Positions 8,468 to 18,929 of a stretch of DNA of 64,000 bases are shown one piece after another. This stretch comes from Rehaibacterium terrae (GTDB lineage Bacteria > Pseudomonadota > Gammaproteobacteria > Xanthomonadales > Xanthomonadaceae), in NCBI RefSeq assembly GCF_014202935.1, contig NZ_JACHHX010000011.1, positions 1 to 64,000 on the forward strand, written 5' to 3'. The notes beneath the pieces were generated by a model. That model had not been told where the DNA came from. It was given only the letters and a program-made list of their open reading frames with translations, and ran no database searches. Within the stretch, counting starts at the first letter, position 1. The number at the start of each line of letters is the position of its first letter. Both the position numbers and the translations under genes were made by a program.

Positions 8468-8590
8468 GGTTTCGGTAACCGGTAGCCGGTAGCCGGAAAT
8501 CGGAGAGCGCGTGCGAGGGCTGTTCCGATTGTCGATCGAGCCGCCGCAAGCGGCAGCCGGTTACCGGTTACCGATTTCCGGTTACCGGCT
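8468..8590. repeat. Inverted CCGGTTACCGG-type intergenic repeat
   Basis: The left arm (about 8468-8503) is built of CGGTAACCGG/TAGCCGG units and ends GCCGGAAATCGG. The right arm (about 8555-8590) carries CCGGTTACCGGTTACC and CCGATTTCC. Bases 8484-8503 pair with 8571-8590 with one mismatch, which would form a large hairpin. A related sequence of CGGAAACCGGAAACC units lies at 41892-41922. This looks like a dispersed repeat or REP-like element after lpxH. Confidence 0.6.
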
Positions 8591-8596
8591 CCCGAC

Positions 8597-9313
8597 TCAG
8601 CCACCGGCCTCGAACCGCGCCGGCGCGTAGCCGCCGACCTCGAAGGTCAGCGTGCGCGTGCCGCCCTTGACCGGTACCTCGATGCGCATCGTCTTGGCCT
8701 TGGCCAGCGCAGCGAGAAAGGCGGCCTTGTCGTCGATGAACAGGGCCGGGTTCTGCGGATCGGCCGCCTTGGTCGCGGCGAAGCGGCGCGGCGCGGCCGC
8801 ATCGAAGGCGATGCCGACCTGGCAGCGCCGGCAGTCGAACACGTCGGCATCCGGCAGCAGGAAGGTGCTCAGCCCCCATTCGCTGTGCTGGCGCAGCACC
8901 AGCCGGATGTTCGGCTGGCCGCCGTCGCTGCTGTGGATCACCGCCGTCTTCTGGATGCCGCCGGCCATCGGCGCGGTCTGGTAGCGCCACAGCGACGCCA
9001 GCCGGCGCGCCTCGCGGGCCTCGGCGGCCTGCTGGCGCACCTCGTCGATGATGGGGACCAGTGCCCTGGCCGCTTCGGTAGCCGGGTAGCGCGCCACGAT
9101 CAGCTCGGCATAGGCGGCGGCGAGTTCGATGTTGCCGTCCTCGCGGTTTTGCTCGTACAGCCGCCACTGCTCGGCGGCCTCGGCCTCGGCGCGCTGCGCC
9201 GCGGCGGCCTGCGCCGCCGCGCGGCGCTCCTCCGGCGAGGGACCGCAACCAGACGATGCGATGACGCACCAGGCGAGAACGAAACCGGGCGCGAAACGGT
9301 GGAATGTATTCAT
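8597..9313 (-). CDS. Predicted lipoprotein of unknown function
   Basis: A 238-aa protein with a lipoprotein signal peptide (ATG 9313; lipobox IASSGC, mature Cys). After it comes an Ala/Glu-rich helical stretch (about 30-60, possible coiled coil) and a C-terminal domain with FDCRRCQVGIAFD, ALFIDDKAAFLAAL and TLTFEVGGYAPARF. This C-terminal pattern recurs in uncharacterised proteobacterial envelope proteins. An upstream ATG at 9340 would add nine residues and weaken the signal sequence. It lies 44 nt downstream of the DUF455 gene in the same direction. No function can be given. Confidence 0.6.
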   Translation of the reverse strand: MNTFHRFAPGFVLAWCVIASSGCGPSPEERRAAAQAAAAQRAEAEAAEQWRLYEQNREDGNIELAAAYAELIVARYPATEAARALVPIIDEVRQQAAEAREARRLASLWRYQTAPMAGGIQKTAVIHSSDGGQPNIRLVLRQHSEWGLSTFLLPDADVFDCRRCQVGIAFDAAAPRRFAATKAADPQNPALFIDDKAAFLAALAKAKTMRIEVPVKGGTRTLTFEVGGYAPARFEAGG

Positions 9314-9357
9314 CCGCCGAGCATACCGCCGAAACACCATTTCGTAGAGCGGCTCTG

Positions 9358-10161
9358 TCAGCGGATCAGCGCCTCCAGCGCCGTCAGTTCCCCGGCATCG
9401 AAGCCGGCAGCCATCCTCGCCTCGTGGTTGAACGGTCCGCGCAGCGCGGCGCGGGCATGCTGCGCGATCAGCCGGGCGAAGGTTTCGTCCGGATCGACGC
9501 CCTCGCGTGCGCAGCACCAGCGGAACCAGCGGCTGCCGGCAGCGACGTGGGCCACTTCCTCGCGCAGGATCAGTTCCAGCACGGCCACGGTGCGCTCGTC
9601 GCCGAGATGGCGCAGCCGCTCGATCATGCCCGGGGTCACGTCCAGCCCGCGCGCCTCCAGCACGCGCGGCACCAGCGCCATCCGCTCCAGACACGAGTGC
9701 GCGGTCTTCTCGGCCATCTCCCACAGCCCGTTGTGCGCGTCATGATCGCCGTAAGCGGCGCCGAGCTCGGCCAGACGCGCGGCGAGCAGCTGGAAATGTC
9801 GCGCCTCATCCACCGCCACCCCCACCCAGTCGGCATAGAAGCCGGCGGGCATGCCGCGGAACCGGTACACCGCGTCCCAGGCCAGGTTGATGGCATTGAA
9901 CTCGATGTGGGCGATGGCGTGGACGAAGGCGATGCGCCCCTCCGGCGTACCCAGACCGCGCTGCGGCAATGCACGCGGGGTGACCAGGCGCGGGCGTTCC
10001 GGACGCCCCGGCGCGCCGATCGGCAATGGCGGTGTGTCGTCGGCGGCAGGCGCCAGCTCTCCACGCGCGAACGCCGCGCCGGCGGCGAGGGTCAGCGCGA
10101 CCTTCTCCTGCGGGTCGCAGGCGTCGAGACAGCGGCGGGCGGCGGCGTGGATCGAATTCAT
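9358..10161 (-). CDS. Ferritin-like DUF455 protein
   Basis: A 267-aa all-helical protein of the DUF455 family, which has a ferritin-like fold. Probable di-iron ligands are seen in HIEFNAINLAWD, VDEARHFQLL (E-x-x-H) and REEVAHVAAG (E-x-x-H). MiaE-type tRNA hydroxylases share this architecture, but the substrate here is not known. ATG 10161 is chosen because the 42 residues upstream in the same frame are low-complexity and unlike the family. It lies 122 nt downstream of purF on the same strand, and the lipoprotein gene follows. Confidence 0.75.
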   Translation of the reverse strand: MNSIHAAARRCLDACDPQEKVALTLAAGAAFARGELAPAADDTPPLPIGAPGRPERPRLVTPRALPQRGLGTPEGRIAFVHAIAHIEFNAINLAWDAVYRFRGMPAGFYADWVGVAVDEARHFQLLAARLAELGAAYGDHDAHNGLWEMAEKTAHSCLERMALVPRVLEARGLDVTPGMIERLRHLGDERTVAVLELILREEVAHVAAGSRWFRWCCAREGVDPDETFARLIAQHARAALRGPFNHEARMAAGFDAGELTALEALIR

Positions 10162-10283
10162 CCGGAGCGGGAGGCGAGAAGAGTCAAGAGGGTTGAGAAG
10201 CGAGGGGAGAACGGATGCGTCCGGCGCGATGCCGCTCCCTCGTCCCACTCCTCCGCACGCGTTTCTGCCTTGCTCCGGCCGAT

Positions 10284-11753
10284 TCACGACGCGCGGCGCT
10301 TGCGCTTGGCCTCATCGGAACGCTGCTGCCTGATGCGCTCGAAGTAGTCCGGCTCGATGCCGGTGACGTACCTGCCGGTGAAGCAGGACGAGTCGAAGGT
10401 GGTCAGCCGCCGCTTCGGCCCCGCCACCGCGTCCTCCAGGTCGGCGATGTCCTGGTAGACCAGCCAGTCGCAGCCGAGCAGGCTCTGCACCTCCTCCTCG
10501 CTGCGGCCGTGTGCGACCAGCTCCTCGGCGGCCGGCATGTCGATGCCGTAGACGTTCGGATAGCGCACCGGTGGCGCGGCCGAGGCCAGATAGACCTTCC
10601 TGGCGCCGGCATCGCGGGCCATCTGGATGATCTGGCGGCTGGTGGTGCCGCGCACGATCGAGTCGTCCACCAGCAGCACCACCCGGTCCTTGAACTCCAG
10701 CGGGATCGGGTTGAGCTTGCGGCGTACGGATTTCACCCGCTCGCCCTGCCCCGGCATGATGAAGGTGCGGCCGATGTAGCGGTTCTTGATGAAGCCCTCG
10801 CGGTACTTCACGCCCAGCACGTTGGCCAGTTCCATCGCCGAGGTGCGCGAGGTGTCGGGGATCGGGATGACCACGTCGATGTCGTGGTCGGGCCTGAGGC
10901 GCTGGATCTTCTCGCCGAGCTTGATGCCCATCCGCATGCGCGCCTTGTGCACCGAGACGTCCTCGATCATCGAATCGGGACGGGCGAAATAGACGTATTC
11001 GAAGATGCACGGCGCGTGCTCGGCCGGCGGCGCGCAGACCTCGGCGTGCAGATCGCCGCGCGCGGTCACCACCACGCACTCACCCGGCCGGACGTCACGC
11101 AGGCGCTGGAAGCCGAGGATGTCCAGCGCCACGCTCTCGGAGGCCACCGCGTACTCGAAACCGTCGGCGGTCTCGCGCCTGCCCAGCACCAGCGGACGGA
11201 TGCCGTGCGGGTCGCGGAAGGCGACCAGACCCAGCCCCAGCACCACGCTCACCACCGCGTAGCCGCCGACGCAACGCCGGTGCACGCCGGCTACCGCGGC
11301 GATCGCCGCCTGCGGGGTCAGCGCGTGCTGCTCGGCCAGCTCGTGGGCGAAGACATTGAGCAGCACCTCGGAGTCGGATTCGGTGTTGATGTTGCGGCGG
11401 TCGGTCTCGAACACCTGCCGGCGCAGCGCCTCGGTGTTGATCAGGTTGCCGTTGTGCGCCAGGGCGATGCCGTAGGGCGAGTTGACGTAGAACGGCTGCG
11501 CCTCGTCCGAACCTTCCGAGCCGGCGGTCGGGTAGCGGCAGTGGCCGATGCCGACGCGGCCGGTGAGCAGGCGCATGTGCTGTTCGCCGAACACGTCCTT
11601 GACCAGGCCGTTGCCCTTGTGGATGCGGATACGGCTGCCATCGACGGTGGCGATGCCGGCCGCGTCCTGGCCACGGTGCTGCAGGACGGTCAGGCCGTCG
11701 TAGAGCGCCGCCGCGACCTCGCTGGTGCCGACGATTCCGATGATTCCGCACAT
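10284..11753 (-). CDS. purF: Amidophosphoribosyltransferase
   Basis: First committed step of purine synthesis: PRPP plus glutamine gives 5-phosphoribosylamine. The 489-aa sequence starts MCGIIGIVG, so Cys2 becomes the N-terminal nucleophile of the glutaminase domain, with no propeptide. The PRTase domain shows the PRPP loop VVLLVDDSIVRGTTS, and the family-specific CFTGRYVTG lies near the C-terminus. The start is fixed by the need for Cys at position 2. It lies four bases after cvpA, closing the folC-dedD-cvpA-purF operon known from other gammaproteobacteria. Confidence 0.97.
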   Translation of the reverse strand: MCGIIGIVGTSEVAAALYDGLTVLQHRGQDAAGIATVDGSRIRIHKGNGLVKDVFGEQHMRLLTGRVGIGHCRYPTAGSEGSDEAQPFYVNSPYGIALAHNGNLINTEALRRQVFETDRRNINTESDSEVLLNVFAHELAEQHALTPQAAIAAVAGVHRRCVGGYAVVSVVLGLGLVAFRDPHGIRPLVLGRRETADGFEYAVASESVALDILGFQRLRDVRPGECVVVTARGDLHAEVCAPPAEHAPCIFEYVYFARPDSMIEDVSVHKARMRMGIKLGEKIQRLRPDHDIDVVIPIPDTSRTSAMELANVLGVKYREGFIKNRYIGRTFIMPGQGERVKSVRRKLNPIPLEFKDRVVLLVDDSIVRGTTSRQIIQMARDAGARKVYLASAAPPVRYPNVYGIDMPAAEELVAHGRSEEEVQSLLGCDWLVYQDIADLEDAVAGPKRRLTTFDSSCFTGRYVTGIEPDYFERIRQQRSDEAKRKRRAS

Positions 11754-11757
11754 GCTC

Positions 11758-12291
11758 TTACTCTCCGGTGGGCGCACGCGGCGCCGGCAGCTCGTCCGCG
11801 CCGAAGCGGACGTATTGGGCGGCCGCGTCCGGCAGCCAGGACTTCATCCATTCCGCGCCCCGCTGGAAGCCGGGCAACAGTCGCGACTCCTGCCACCACG
11901 GATCGCGCGGCAGCGGAGTGAACCCGAGCAGCAGCACCAGCAGGCAGCCCAGCGCAGCGCCACGCACCAGCCCGAACAGCAGTCCGAGCAGACGGTCGGT
12001 GCCGGACAGGCCGGTGCCGGCGACCAGCCGTCCGACCAGCCAGGTGACCAGGCCGCCGGCCACCAGCGCGCCGATGAACAGCATGGCGTGCGCCAGGAAC
12101 AGCCGCGCCGACGGCGTGTCGATGTGGCCCTCGAACAGCTCCGACACCGGCTTGCCGAACTGGAACGCGACCCAGAACGCGACCGCCCACACGCCCAGCG
12201 ACAGCGCCTCGACGATGAAGCCGCGCCACAGGCCCACCAGCGTGGACAACGCGACGATGGCGAGCAGGACGATGTCGGCCCAGTTCAGCAT
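11758..12291 (-). CDS. cvpA: CvpA family membrane protein
   Basis: A 177-aa inner-membrane protein with four hydrophobic segments (about residues 5-50, 65-90 and 100-125), beginning LNWADIVLLAIVALSTLVG as in CvpA. In E. coli it is needed for colicin V production and affects envelope tolerance; the biochemical role is unknown. It is followed after four bases by purF and preceded by dedD after 19 bases, the conserved order of this operon. The hydrophilic C-terminus is normal for the family. Confidence 0.92.
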   Translation of the reverse strand: MLNWADIVLLAIVALSTLVGLWRGFIVEALSLGVWAVAFWVAFQFGKPVSELFEGHIDTPSARLFLAHAMLFIGALVAGGLVTWLVGRLVAGTGLSGTDRLLGLLFGLVRGAALGCLLVLLLGFTPLPRDPWWQESRLLPGFQRGAEWMKSWLPDAAAQYVRFGADELPAPRAPTGE

Positions 12292-12310
12292 GCGGGCAGC
12301 GGCGTGCCGT

Positions 12311-13270
12311 TCAAGGATGCGCCACGACCATGCCGTTCAGCCGGAACCGCTCGTTGACCCGGTCGCGCAGGCGTTCGGCGGCGGCACGGTCGGGCTCGGG
12401 GCCGACACGCACCCGGTACAGCGTGCCGCTCTCGGTCTGCACCCGCTCGCTGAAGGCGACGAAGCCGCCGTTGCGCAGGCGGTCGCGCAGGGCGATGGCA
12501 TCGGCCTCGGTGCGGAAGGCGCCGACCTGCACGGCGAAGCCGGCAGCGACGCCACCGGCGGCGGCCTGCGACGGCGCCGGCGTCGCGGCATCGAGCGCGA
12601 CGACGGTCGCCGGCACGTCGTCGCGCACGCGCAGCGCGCGCAGGCGGGCCGACTCGGCGCTGGCACGCTGCTCGTAGGGGCCGACGCGCACGCGCAGACC
12701 GCGCTGGCTGCCGATCGTGACCTCCTCGGCGTATGCCGGCAGCTGCGAAGCCTTCAGCGCGTCGACCAGCGCGCGCGCATTGGCCTGGTTGGTGTAGCTG
12801 CCGAGGTTGACCACGTAGCGGCCACCGGCCTGGGCGGCGTGCAGCATCTCGGCGGCAGGCGGCGTGGGGGCCGGGGCGGCGGGCGCCGGGGCGGCAGACT
12901 GTGGCTGCGGTTGCGGCGTGGCCGGCGCGGGCGCGGTGACACGGGCGGTGAGATCGACCGGCGCGGTGGCCGGGTCGTCGGCCAGCGCATCCTGGCGCGG
13001 CGCGTCGTCGGCATCGACGGTGACGATGCGGTTCGGATCGTCCGGATCGGCCGCGGGTGCCGCCGGGGCGGCATCGCCGACCGGCGTCGGCGGCACCAGT
13101 GGCAGCTCGCGGGTCTCGAACCGGCGATCGGCCGGCGCCGGCATCTCCAGCGGCACGTGGCTGGCGCCGCCGTCCGGCGCCGGGCCTTCGAGCAGCATCG
13201 GCAGGAAGATCACGGCCAGCGCCACCAGGACGGCGGCGCCGATCAGGCGCTGTTTCAGGGCGGTATCCAT
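12311..13270 (-). CDS. dedD: DedD-like cell-division protein with two SPOR domains
   Basis: A 319-aa bitopic protein: short cytoplasmic N-terminus, one TM helix (LIGAAVLVALAVIFLPMLL, about 9-27), a long Pro/Ala-rich periplasmic linker (about 40-165), then two SPOR domains. The first contains YVVNLGSYTNQANARALVDAL, truncated here as YVVNLGSYTNQANA; the second contains FAVQVGAFRTEADA. SPOR domains bind denuded septal peptidoglycan, so the protein should localise to the division site. E. coli DedD has only one SPOR domain; the duplication here is notable. It sits in the folC-purF operon. Confidence 0.88.
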   Translation of the reverse strand: MDTALKQRLIGAAVLVALAVIFLPMLLEGPAPDGGASHVPLEMPAPADRRFETRELPLVPPTPVGDAAPAAPAADPDDPNRIVTVDADDAPRQDALADDPATAPVDLTARVTAPAPATPQPQPQSAAPAPAAPAPTPPAAEMLHAAQAGGRYVVNLGSYTNQANARALVDALKASQLPAYAEEVTIGSQRGLRVRVGPYEQRASAESARLRALRVRDDVPATVVALDAATPAPSQAAAGGVAAGFAVQVGAFRTEADAIALRDRLRNGGFVAFSERVQTESGTLYRVRVGPEPDRAAAERLRDRVNERFRLNGMVVAHP

Positions 13271-13376
13271 CGAGGGCGTCGGCCGGCGGAAGCGTGGCGG
13301 GAATTATAGCCCTCCGCGGCCGGCGAACCTTGATGGACCTTAAGGACGCACCCTTGCCGGAACGACACGCGTGTTC

Positions 13377-14645
13377 CTACGCACCGGCTTCGAGCACTTC
13401 CAGCGCCGCGGCGGCGGTGAAGAAGGAACCGTAGACCAGGATGCGGTCGCCGGCGTGCGAGGCGGCCAGCGCGGCACGCAGCGCCGTCGCGACATCGTCT
13501 TCGCGCAGTGCCTGCGCCCCGAGCACCCCGCCGATGCGTTCGGCCAGCCCCCGCGCATCCAGACCGCGCTCGCTGCGCGCCGCCAGCCCGGCCAGCCACC
13601 AGCCGGCCACCAGTGGGCGCAGCGGCGTCACCAGGCCAACCAGGTCCTTGTCGGCCAGGGCGCTGAACACCACCCGGGTGACGCCGGCCGCGGGATGCGC
13701 CGCCAGCCAGTCGGCCAGCTGCCGGGCCGCCTGCGGGTTGTGGCCGACATCGACCACGACCTCCACGCCATCACGCTCGAAACGCTGCAGGCGGCCACGG
13801 ATGCGCGCCTCGCGCACGCCGCGGGCGAAGGCGGTGTCCGGCAGCTCGTCGGGCAGCGCGCGCAGCGCGGCGATGGCGGTGGCGGCATTGGCGAGCTGCA
13901 CCGGTGCGGCCAGCCCCGGATACGGCAGGCTAAGCTCGCAGCCCGGCTCGCGCCAGACCCAGTGATCGTCGAAGCGGTCCACCAGGTAGTCGCAGCCGGC
14001 GCGGATGGCGAAGGCGCCGATCCGGTAGGCGTGGCCGAGCACGCTCGACGGCGGATCGGCCTCGCCCAGCACCGCCGGCAGGCCGGGACGCAGGATGCCG
14101 GCCTTCTCCATGCCGATGGCCTCGCGCTCGGCGCCGAGCCAGTCCTGGTGGTCGAGGTCGACAGTGGTGATCACGGCGACATCGGGATCGACGATGTTCA
14201 CCGCGTCGAGCCGGCCGCCGAGGCCGACTTCCAGCACGGCCAGATCCAGGTCGGCGCCGGCGAACACCGCCAGCGCCGCCAACGTGCCGAATTCGAAATA
14301 GGTCAGCGGAGTGTCGCCGCGCGCCGCCTCGACCCGCTCGAACGCCGCCACCAGCGCGGCGTCATCGACTTCGTGGCCATCCACCCGCACGCGCTCGTTG
14401 TAGCGCAGCAGGTGCGGCGAGGTGTAGGCACCCACCCGCCAGCCGGCGGCGCGGGCGATGGCCTCGATGAAGGCCACGGTCGAGCCCTTGCCGTTGGTGC
14501 CGGCGACGGTGATCACCCGCCGCGCCGGCCGCGGCAGTCCCATCCGCGCGGCGACCACACGGACGCGCTCCAGGCCGAGATCGACGGCGCGGGGGTGCTG
14601 GCGCTGGATGTACTCCAGCCAGTCGGGAAGGGATCGGACGGACAT
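13377..14645 (-). CDS. folC: Bifunctional folylpolyglutamate/dihydrofolate synthase
   Basis: ATP-dependent Mur-ligase-fold enzyme of 422 aa that adds glutamate to dihydropteroate and to folates. The P-loop GTNGKGST is at residues 49-56, followed by [16 protein letters not shown], the folate-loop region, [14 protein letters not shown] and [12 protein letters not shown], all diagnostic of FolC. The C-terminal domain shows [12 protein letters not shown]. It is the first gene of the folC-dedD-cvpA-purF operon, about 106 nt upstream of dedD. Confidence 0.95.
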   Translation of the reverse strand: MSVRSLPDWLEYIQRQHPRAVDLGLERVRVVAARMGLPRPARRVITVAGTNGKGSTVAFIEAIARAAGWRVGAYTSPHLLRYNERVRVDGHEVDDAALVAAFERVEAARGDTPLTYFEFGTLAALAVFAGADLDLAVLEVGLGGRLDAVNIVDPDVAVITTVDLDHQDWLGAEREAIGMEKAGILRPGLPAVLGEADPPSSVLGHAYRIGAFAIRAGCDYLVDRFDDHWVWREPGCELSLPYPGLAAPVQLANAATAIAALRALPDELPDTAFARGVREARIRGRLQRFERDGVEVVVDVGHNPQAARQLADWLAAHPAAGVTRVVFSALADKDLVGLVTPLRPLVAGWWLAGLAARSERGLDARGLAERIGGVLGAQALREDDVATALRAALAASHAGDRILVYGSFFTAAAALEVLEAGA

Positions 14646-14693
14646 GCGGAAATTCTACGGCCTGCGGCGCGCGGCAAGCGCGGTGCCGGGCGG

Positions 14694-14728
14694 AAAACGC
14701 GAAGGCCGGGATCGCTCCCGGCCCTCGC
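14694..14728 (-). terminator. Terminator after the S46 peptidase gene
   Basis: A hairpin with arms GCGAAGGCCGGGA and TCCCGGCCCTCGC (14699-14711 and 14716-14728, one internal mismatch, 4-base loop) lies 21 nt past the peptidase stop. On the minus strand it is followed by GTTTTCC. Confidence 0.7.
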
Positions 14729-14749
14729 ATTTCCGGCGGATGCCGCGGC

Positions 14750-16909
<2,160 letters not shown>

Positions 16910-17032
16910 CTGCGATATCCCCCTGTGGTCGGCAAAGGGCCGAGTATATCGGCCACTGCCCGCCAGCCGCCCCATGACTTCCAGCATAGGGCGCGGGACA
17001 GACCGACCGCCGGGCGCGACGGAAGGGCCGCG

Positions 17033-17038
17033 TATAAT
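17033..17038 (+). promoter_or_regulatory. Consensus -10 box upstream of tdh
   Basis: A perfect TATAAT lies 48 bases before the tdh ATG in an otherwise very GC-rich spacer. No convincing -35 hexamer is seen at 16-18 bp. Confidence 0.5.
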
Positions 17039-17086
17039 TCGCACTTTCCCTTTCCGGGGCCCGGCGCCCCCTCAGCGGTGATTTCC

Positions 17087-18121
17087 ATGGCGCAGACGAT
17101 GAAGGCGCTGGTCAAGCGCGAACCGGCCAAGGGCATCTGGATGGAACGGGTGCCGGTGCCGACCCCCGGCCCCAACGAGGTGCTGATCAAGCTGGAGAAG
17201 ACCGCGATCTGCGGTACCGACCTGCACATCTACAAGTGGGACGAGTGGAGTCAGCGCACGATCAAGCCGGGGCTGGTGATTGGCCACGAATTCGTCGGCC
17301 GCATCGTCGCGATGGGCCCAGGCGTGACCGGCTACAAGGAAGGCGACCGCGTCTCGGCGGAAGGCCACATCGTCTGCGGCCACTGCCGCAACTGCCGCGC
17401 CGGCCGCCAGCACCTGTGCCCGAACACCGTCGGCATCGGTGTCAACCGCCACGGCGCCTTCGCCGAGTACATCGTGATGCCGGCCAGCAACCTGTGGCCG
17501 ATCCCGGACGAGATCCCGTCCGAGCTGGCGGCGTTCTTCGACCCGTTCGGCAACGCCGCGCACTGCGCGCTGGAGTTCGACGTGGTCGGCGAGGACGTGC
17601 TGATCACCGGCGCCGGCCCGATCGGCATCATCGCCGCCGGCCTGGTCAAGCACATCGGCGCGCGCCACGTGGTCATCACCGACGTCAACGACTACCGCCT
17701 GAACCTGGCCAAGGACATGGGCGCCACCCGCACCGTCAACGTCGCCCGCGAGAACATCCACGACGTGATGAAGGAAATCGGCATCGAGGGCTTCGACGTC
17801 GGCCTTGAGATGTCCGGCCATCCGGTCGCCTTCAACGACATGCTCGATGCCATGTACCACGGCGGCAAGATCGCCCTGCTCGGAATCCTGCCCAAGGGCT
17901 CGGGCGTGGACTGGGACCGCATCATCTTCAAGGGCCTGACCGTGCAGGGCATCTATGGCCGCAAGATGTACGAGACCTGGTACAAGATGACCCAGCTGGT
18001 GCGCGGCGGCTTCCCGCTGCACAAGGTGCTCACCCACCAGATCCACATCGACGACTTCCAGCAGGGCTTCGACCTGATGGACGCCGGCCAGTGCGGCAAG
18101 GTGGTGTGCAGCTGGGATTGA
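17087..18121 (+). CDS. tdh: L-threonine 3-dehydrogenase
   Basis: Zinc-dependent medium-chain dehydrogenase that oxidises L-threonine to 2-amino-3-ketobutyrate with NAD+, the substrate of Kbl. Visible are the catalytic-zinc Cys42 (ICGTDLHIY), GHEFVG, the four-Cys structural zinc lobe [15 protein letters not shown], the Rossmann motif GAGPIG and the TDH-specific [11 protein letters not shown]. Start ATG 17087 gives 344 aa; a second ATG at 17099 (MKALVKRE) matches the E. coli start and is a real alternative. The partner gene kbl is 6.8 kb downstream on the same strand instead of adjacent. Confidence 0.95.
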   Translation: MAQTMKALVKREPAKGIWMERVPVPTPGPNEVLIKLEKTAICGTDLHIYKWDEWSQRTIKPGLVIGHEFVGRIVAMGPGVTGYKEGDRVSAEGHIVCGHCRNCRAGRQHLCPNTVGIGVNRHGAFAEYIVMPASNLWPIPDEIPSELAAFFDPFGNAAHCALEFDVVGEDVLITGAGPIGIIAAGLVKHIGARHVVITDVNDYRLNLAKDMGATRTVNVARENIHDVMKEIGIEGFDVGLEMSGHPVAFNDMLDAMYHGGKIALLGILPKGSGVDWDRIIFKGLTVQGIYGRKMYETWYKMTQLVRGGFPLHKVLTHQIHIDDFQQGFDLMDAGQCGKVVCSWD

Positions 18122-18128
18122 TCCGCCT

Positions 18129-18156
18129 GGCAGGCGCGGCCCGCGCCACGCCTGCC
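18129..18156. terminator. Hairpin between convergent tdh and membrane-protein genes
   Basis: The 8-bp arms GGCAGGCG and CGCCTGCC, with further inner GC pairing, lie between two convergent stop codons. There is no T tract on either strand, so this is a possible rather than clear terminator. Confidence 0.4.
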
Positions 18157-18158
18157 GC

Positions 18159-18839
18159 TCACTGCAGCCCCACCCGCAGCCCCTCGCGCCGCCAGCGCCA
18201 GGCGAACACCGCGAACATCGCGGTCAGCCACAGGCCGAGGTTCCACTCGAGGATGTTCTCCAACCGCTCCTTCAGCGCGCGGTCCGCGACCGTGGCGTCG
18301 ATCGCCACGCTGGCGATGCCGAGCGAGAGCATCCCCAGCGCCACCGTCAGCAGCAGCCGATAGGCCGGCTCGCCAGGCCAGCGCGCCAGCCGCCGCAATG
18401 TCGCCATCAGCGCGAGGAAGGTGCCGGCGAAGTACATGTGCACGCCGTAACGGCGCAGCACCTGGTAGATCGCCCCCTCGGTGCCGAGGAAGGTGACATA
18501 GACGGCGAGGAAGCCGGCACCGATCACGCCCAGCCACAGCACCCATGGGCCGACATCCGGGTCGTGTCGGCGCAGCCAGCGGTGCGCGGCCAGCCAGAAC
18601 AGCGCCTGCAGCGTCGCGCAGGGCAGCATCGCCATGCGGAACAGGTCGTTGCCGAGGCCGTGGCGGGCGGCGCGACTGATCGAGGTGCAGCCCTCCAGGT
18701 ACGGATTGCACAGCGGGATGTAGTCGCCCTGCACCGACAACCACCAGGCCAGGTGGGTGGCCAGCACCGGCAACGCCGCCACCAGCAGCGGCAACGGCCA
18801 CAGTGGAACCCCAAGGGCGACGCGATCGGCTGCGCTCAT
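18159..18839 (-). CDS. Six-TM membrane protein, FRAG1/DRAM-like pattern
   Basis: A 226-aa protein with about six hydrophobic helices (starting near residues 12, 60, 92, 125, 155 and 200). The first periplasmic loop reads CNPYLEGCTSISRAARHGLG, with two cysteines and a short motif reminiscent of FRAG1/DRAM/Sfk1-type proteins (a PYxSxx-like loop before an LFR segment). That resemblance is weak and by eye. ATG 18839 is used; an upstream ATG would add a hydrophilic extension. It converges on tdh and diverges from the secreted protein at 18930. Function unknown. Confidence 0.55.
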   Translation of the reverse strand: MSAADRVALGVPLWPLPLLVAALPVLATHLAWWLSVQGDYIPLCNPYLEGCTSISRAARHGLGNDLFRMAMLPCATLQALFWLAAHRWLRRHDPDVGPWVLWLGVIGAGFLAVYVTFLGTEGAIYQVLRRYGVHMYFAGTFLALMATLRRLARWPGEPAYRLLLTVALGMLSLGIASVAIDATVADRALKERLENILEWNLGLWLTAMFAVFAWRWRREGLRVGLQ

Positions 18840-18929
18840 GCTCCCGATGCTAACCTGTCCGTGCGGCGACGGTTCAGGCGCCAGCCGGATCATGGGCGGC
18901 CGCTGTACCGTCCACACCTCGCCCCGTCG

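Noticed and set aside
18438-18929. Upstream extension of the secreted 451-aa protein
   Set aside because: The extra residues are antisense to the six-TM protein and would remove the signal peptide from the N-terminus.
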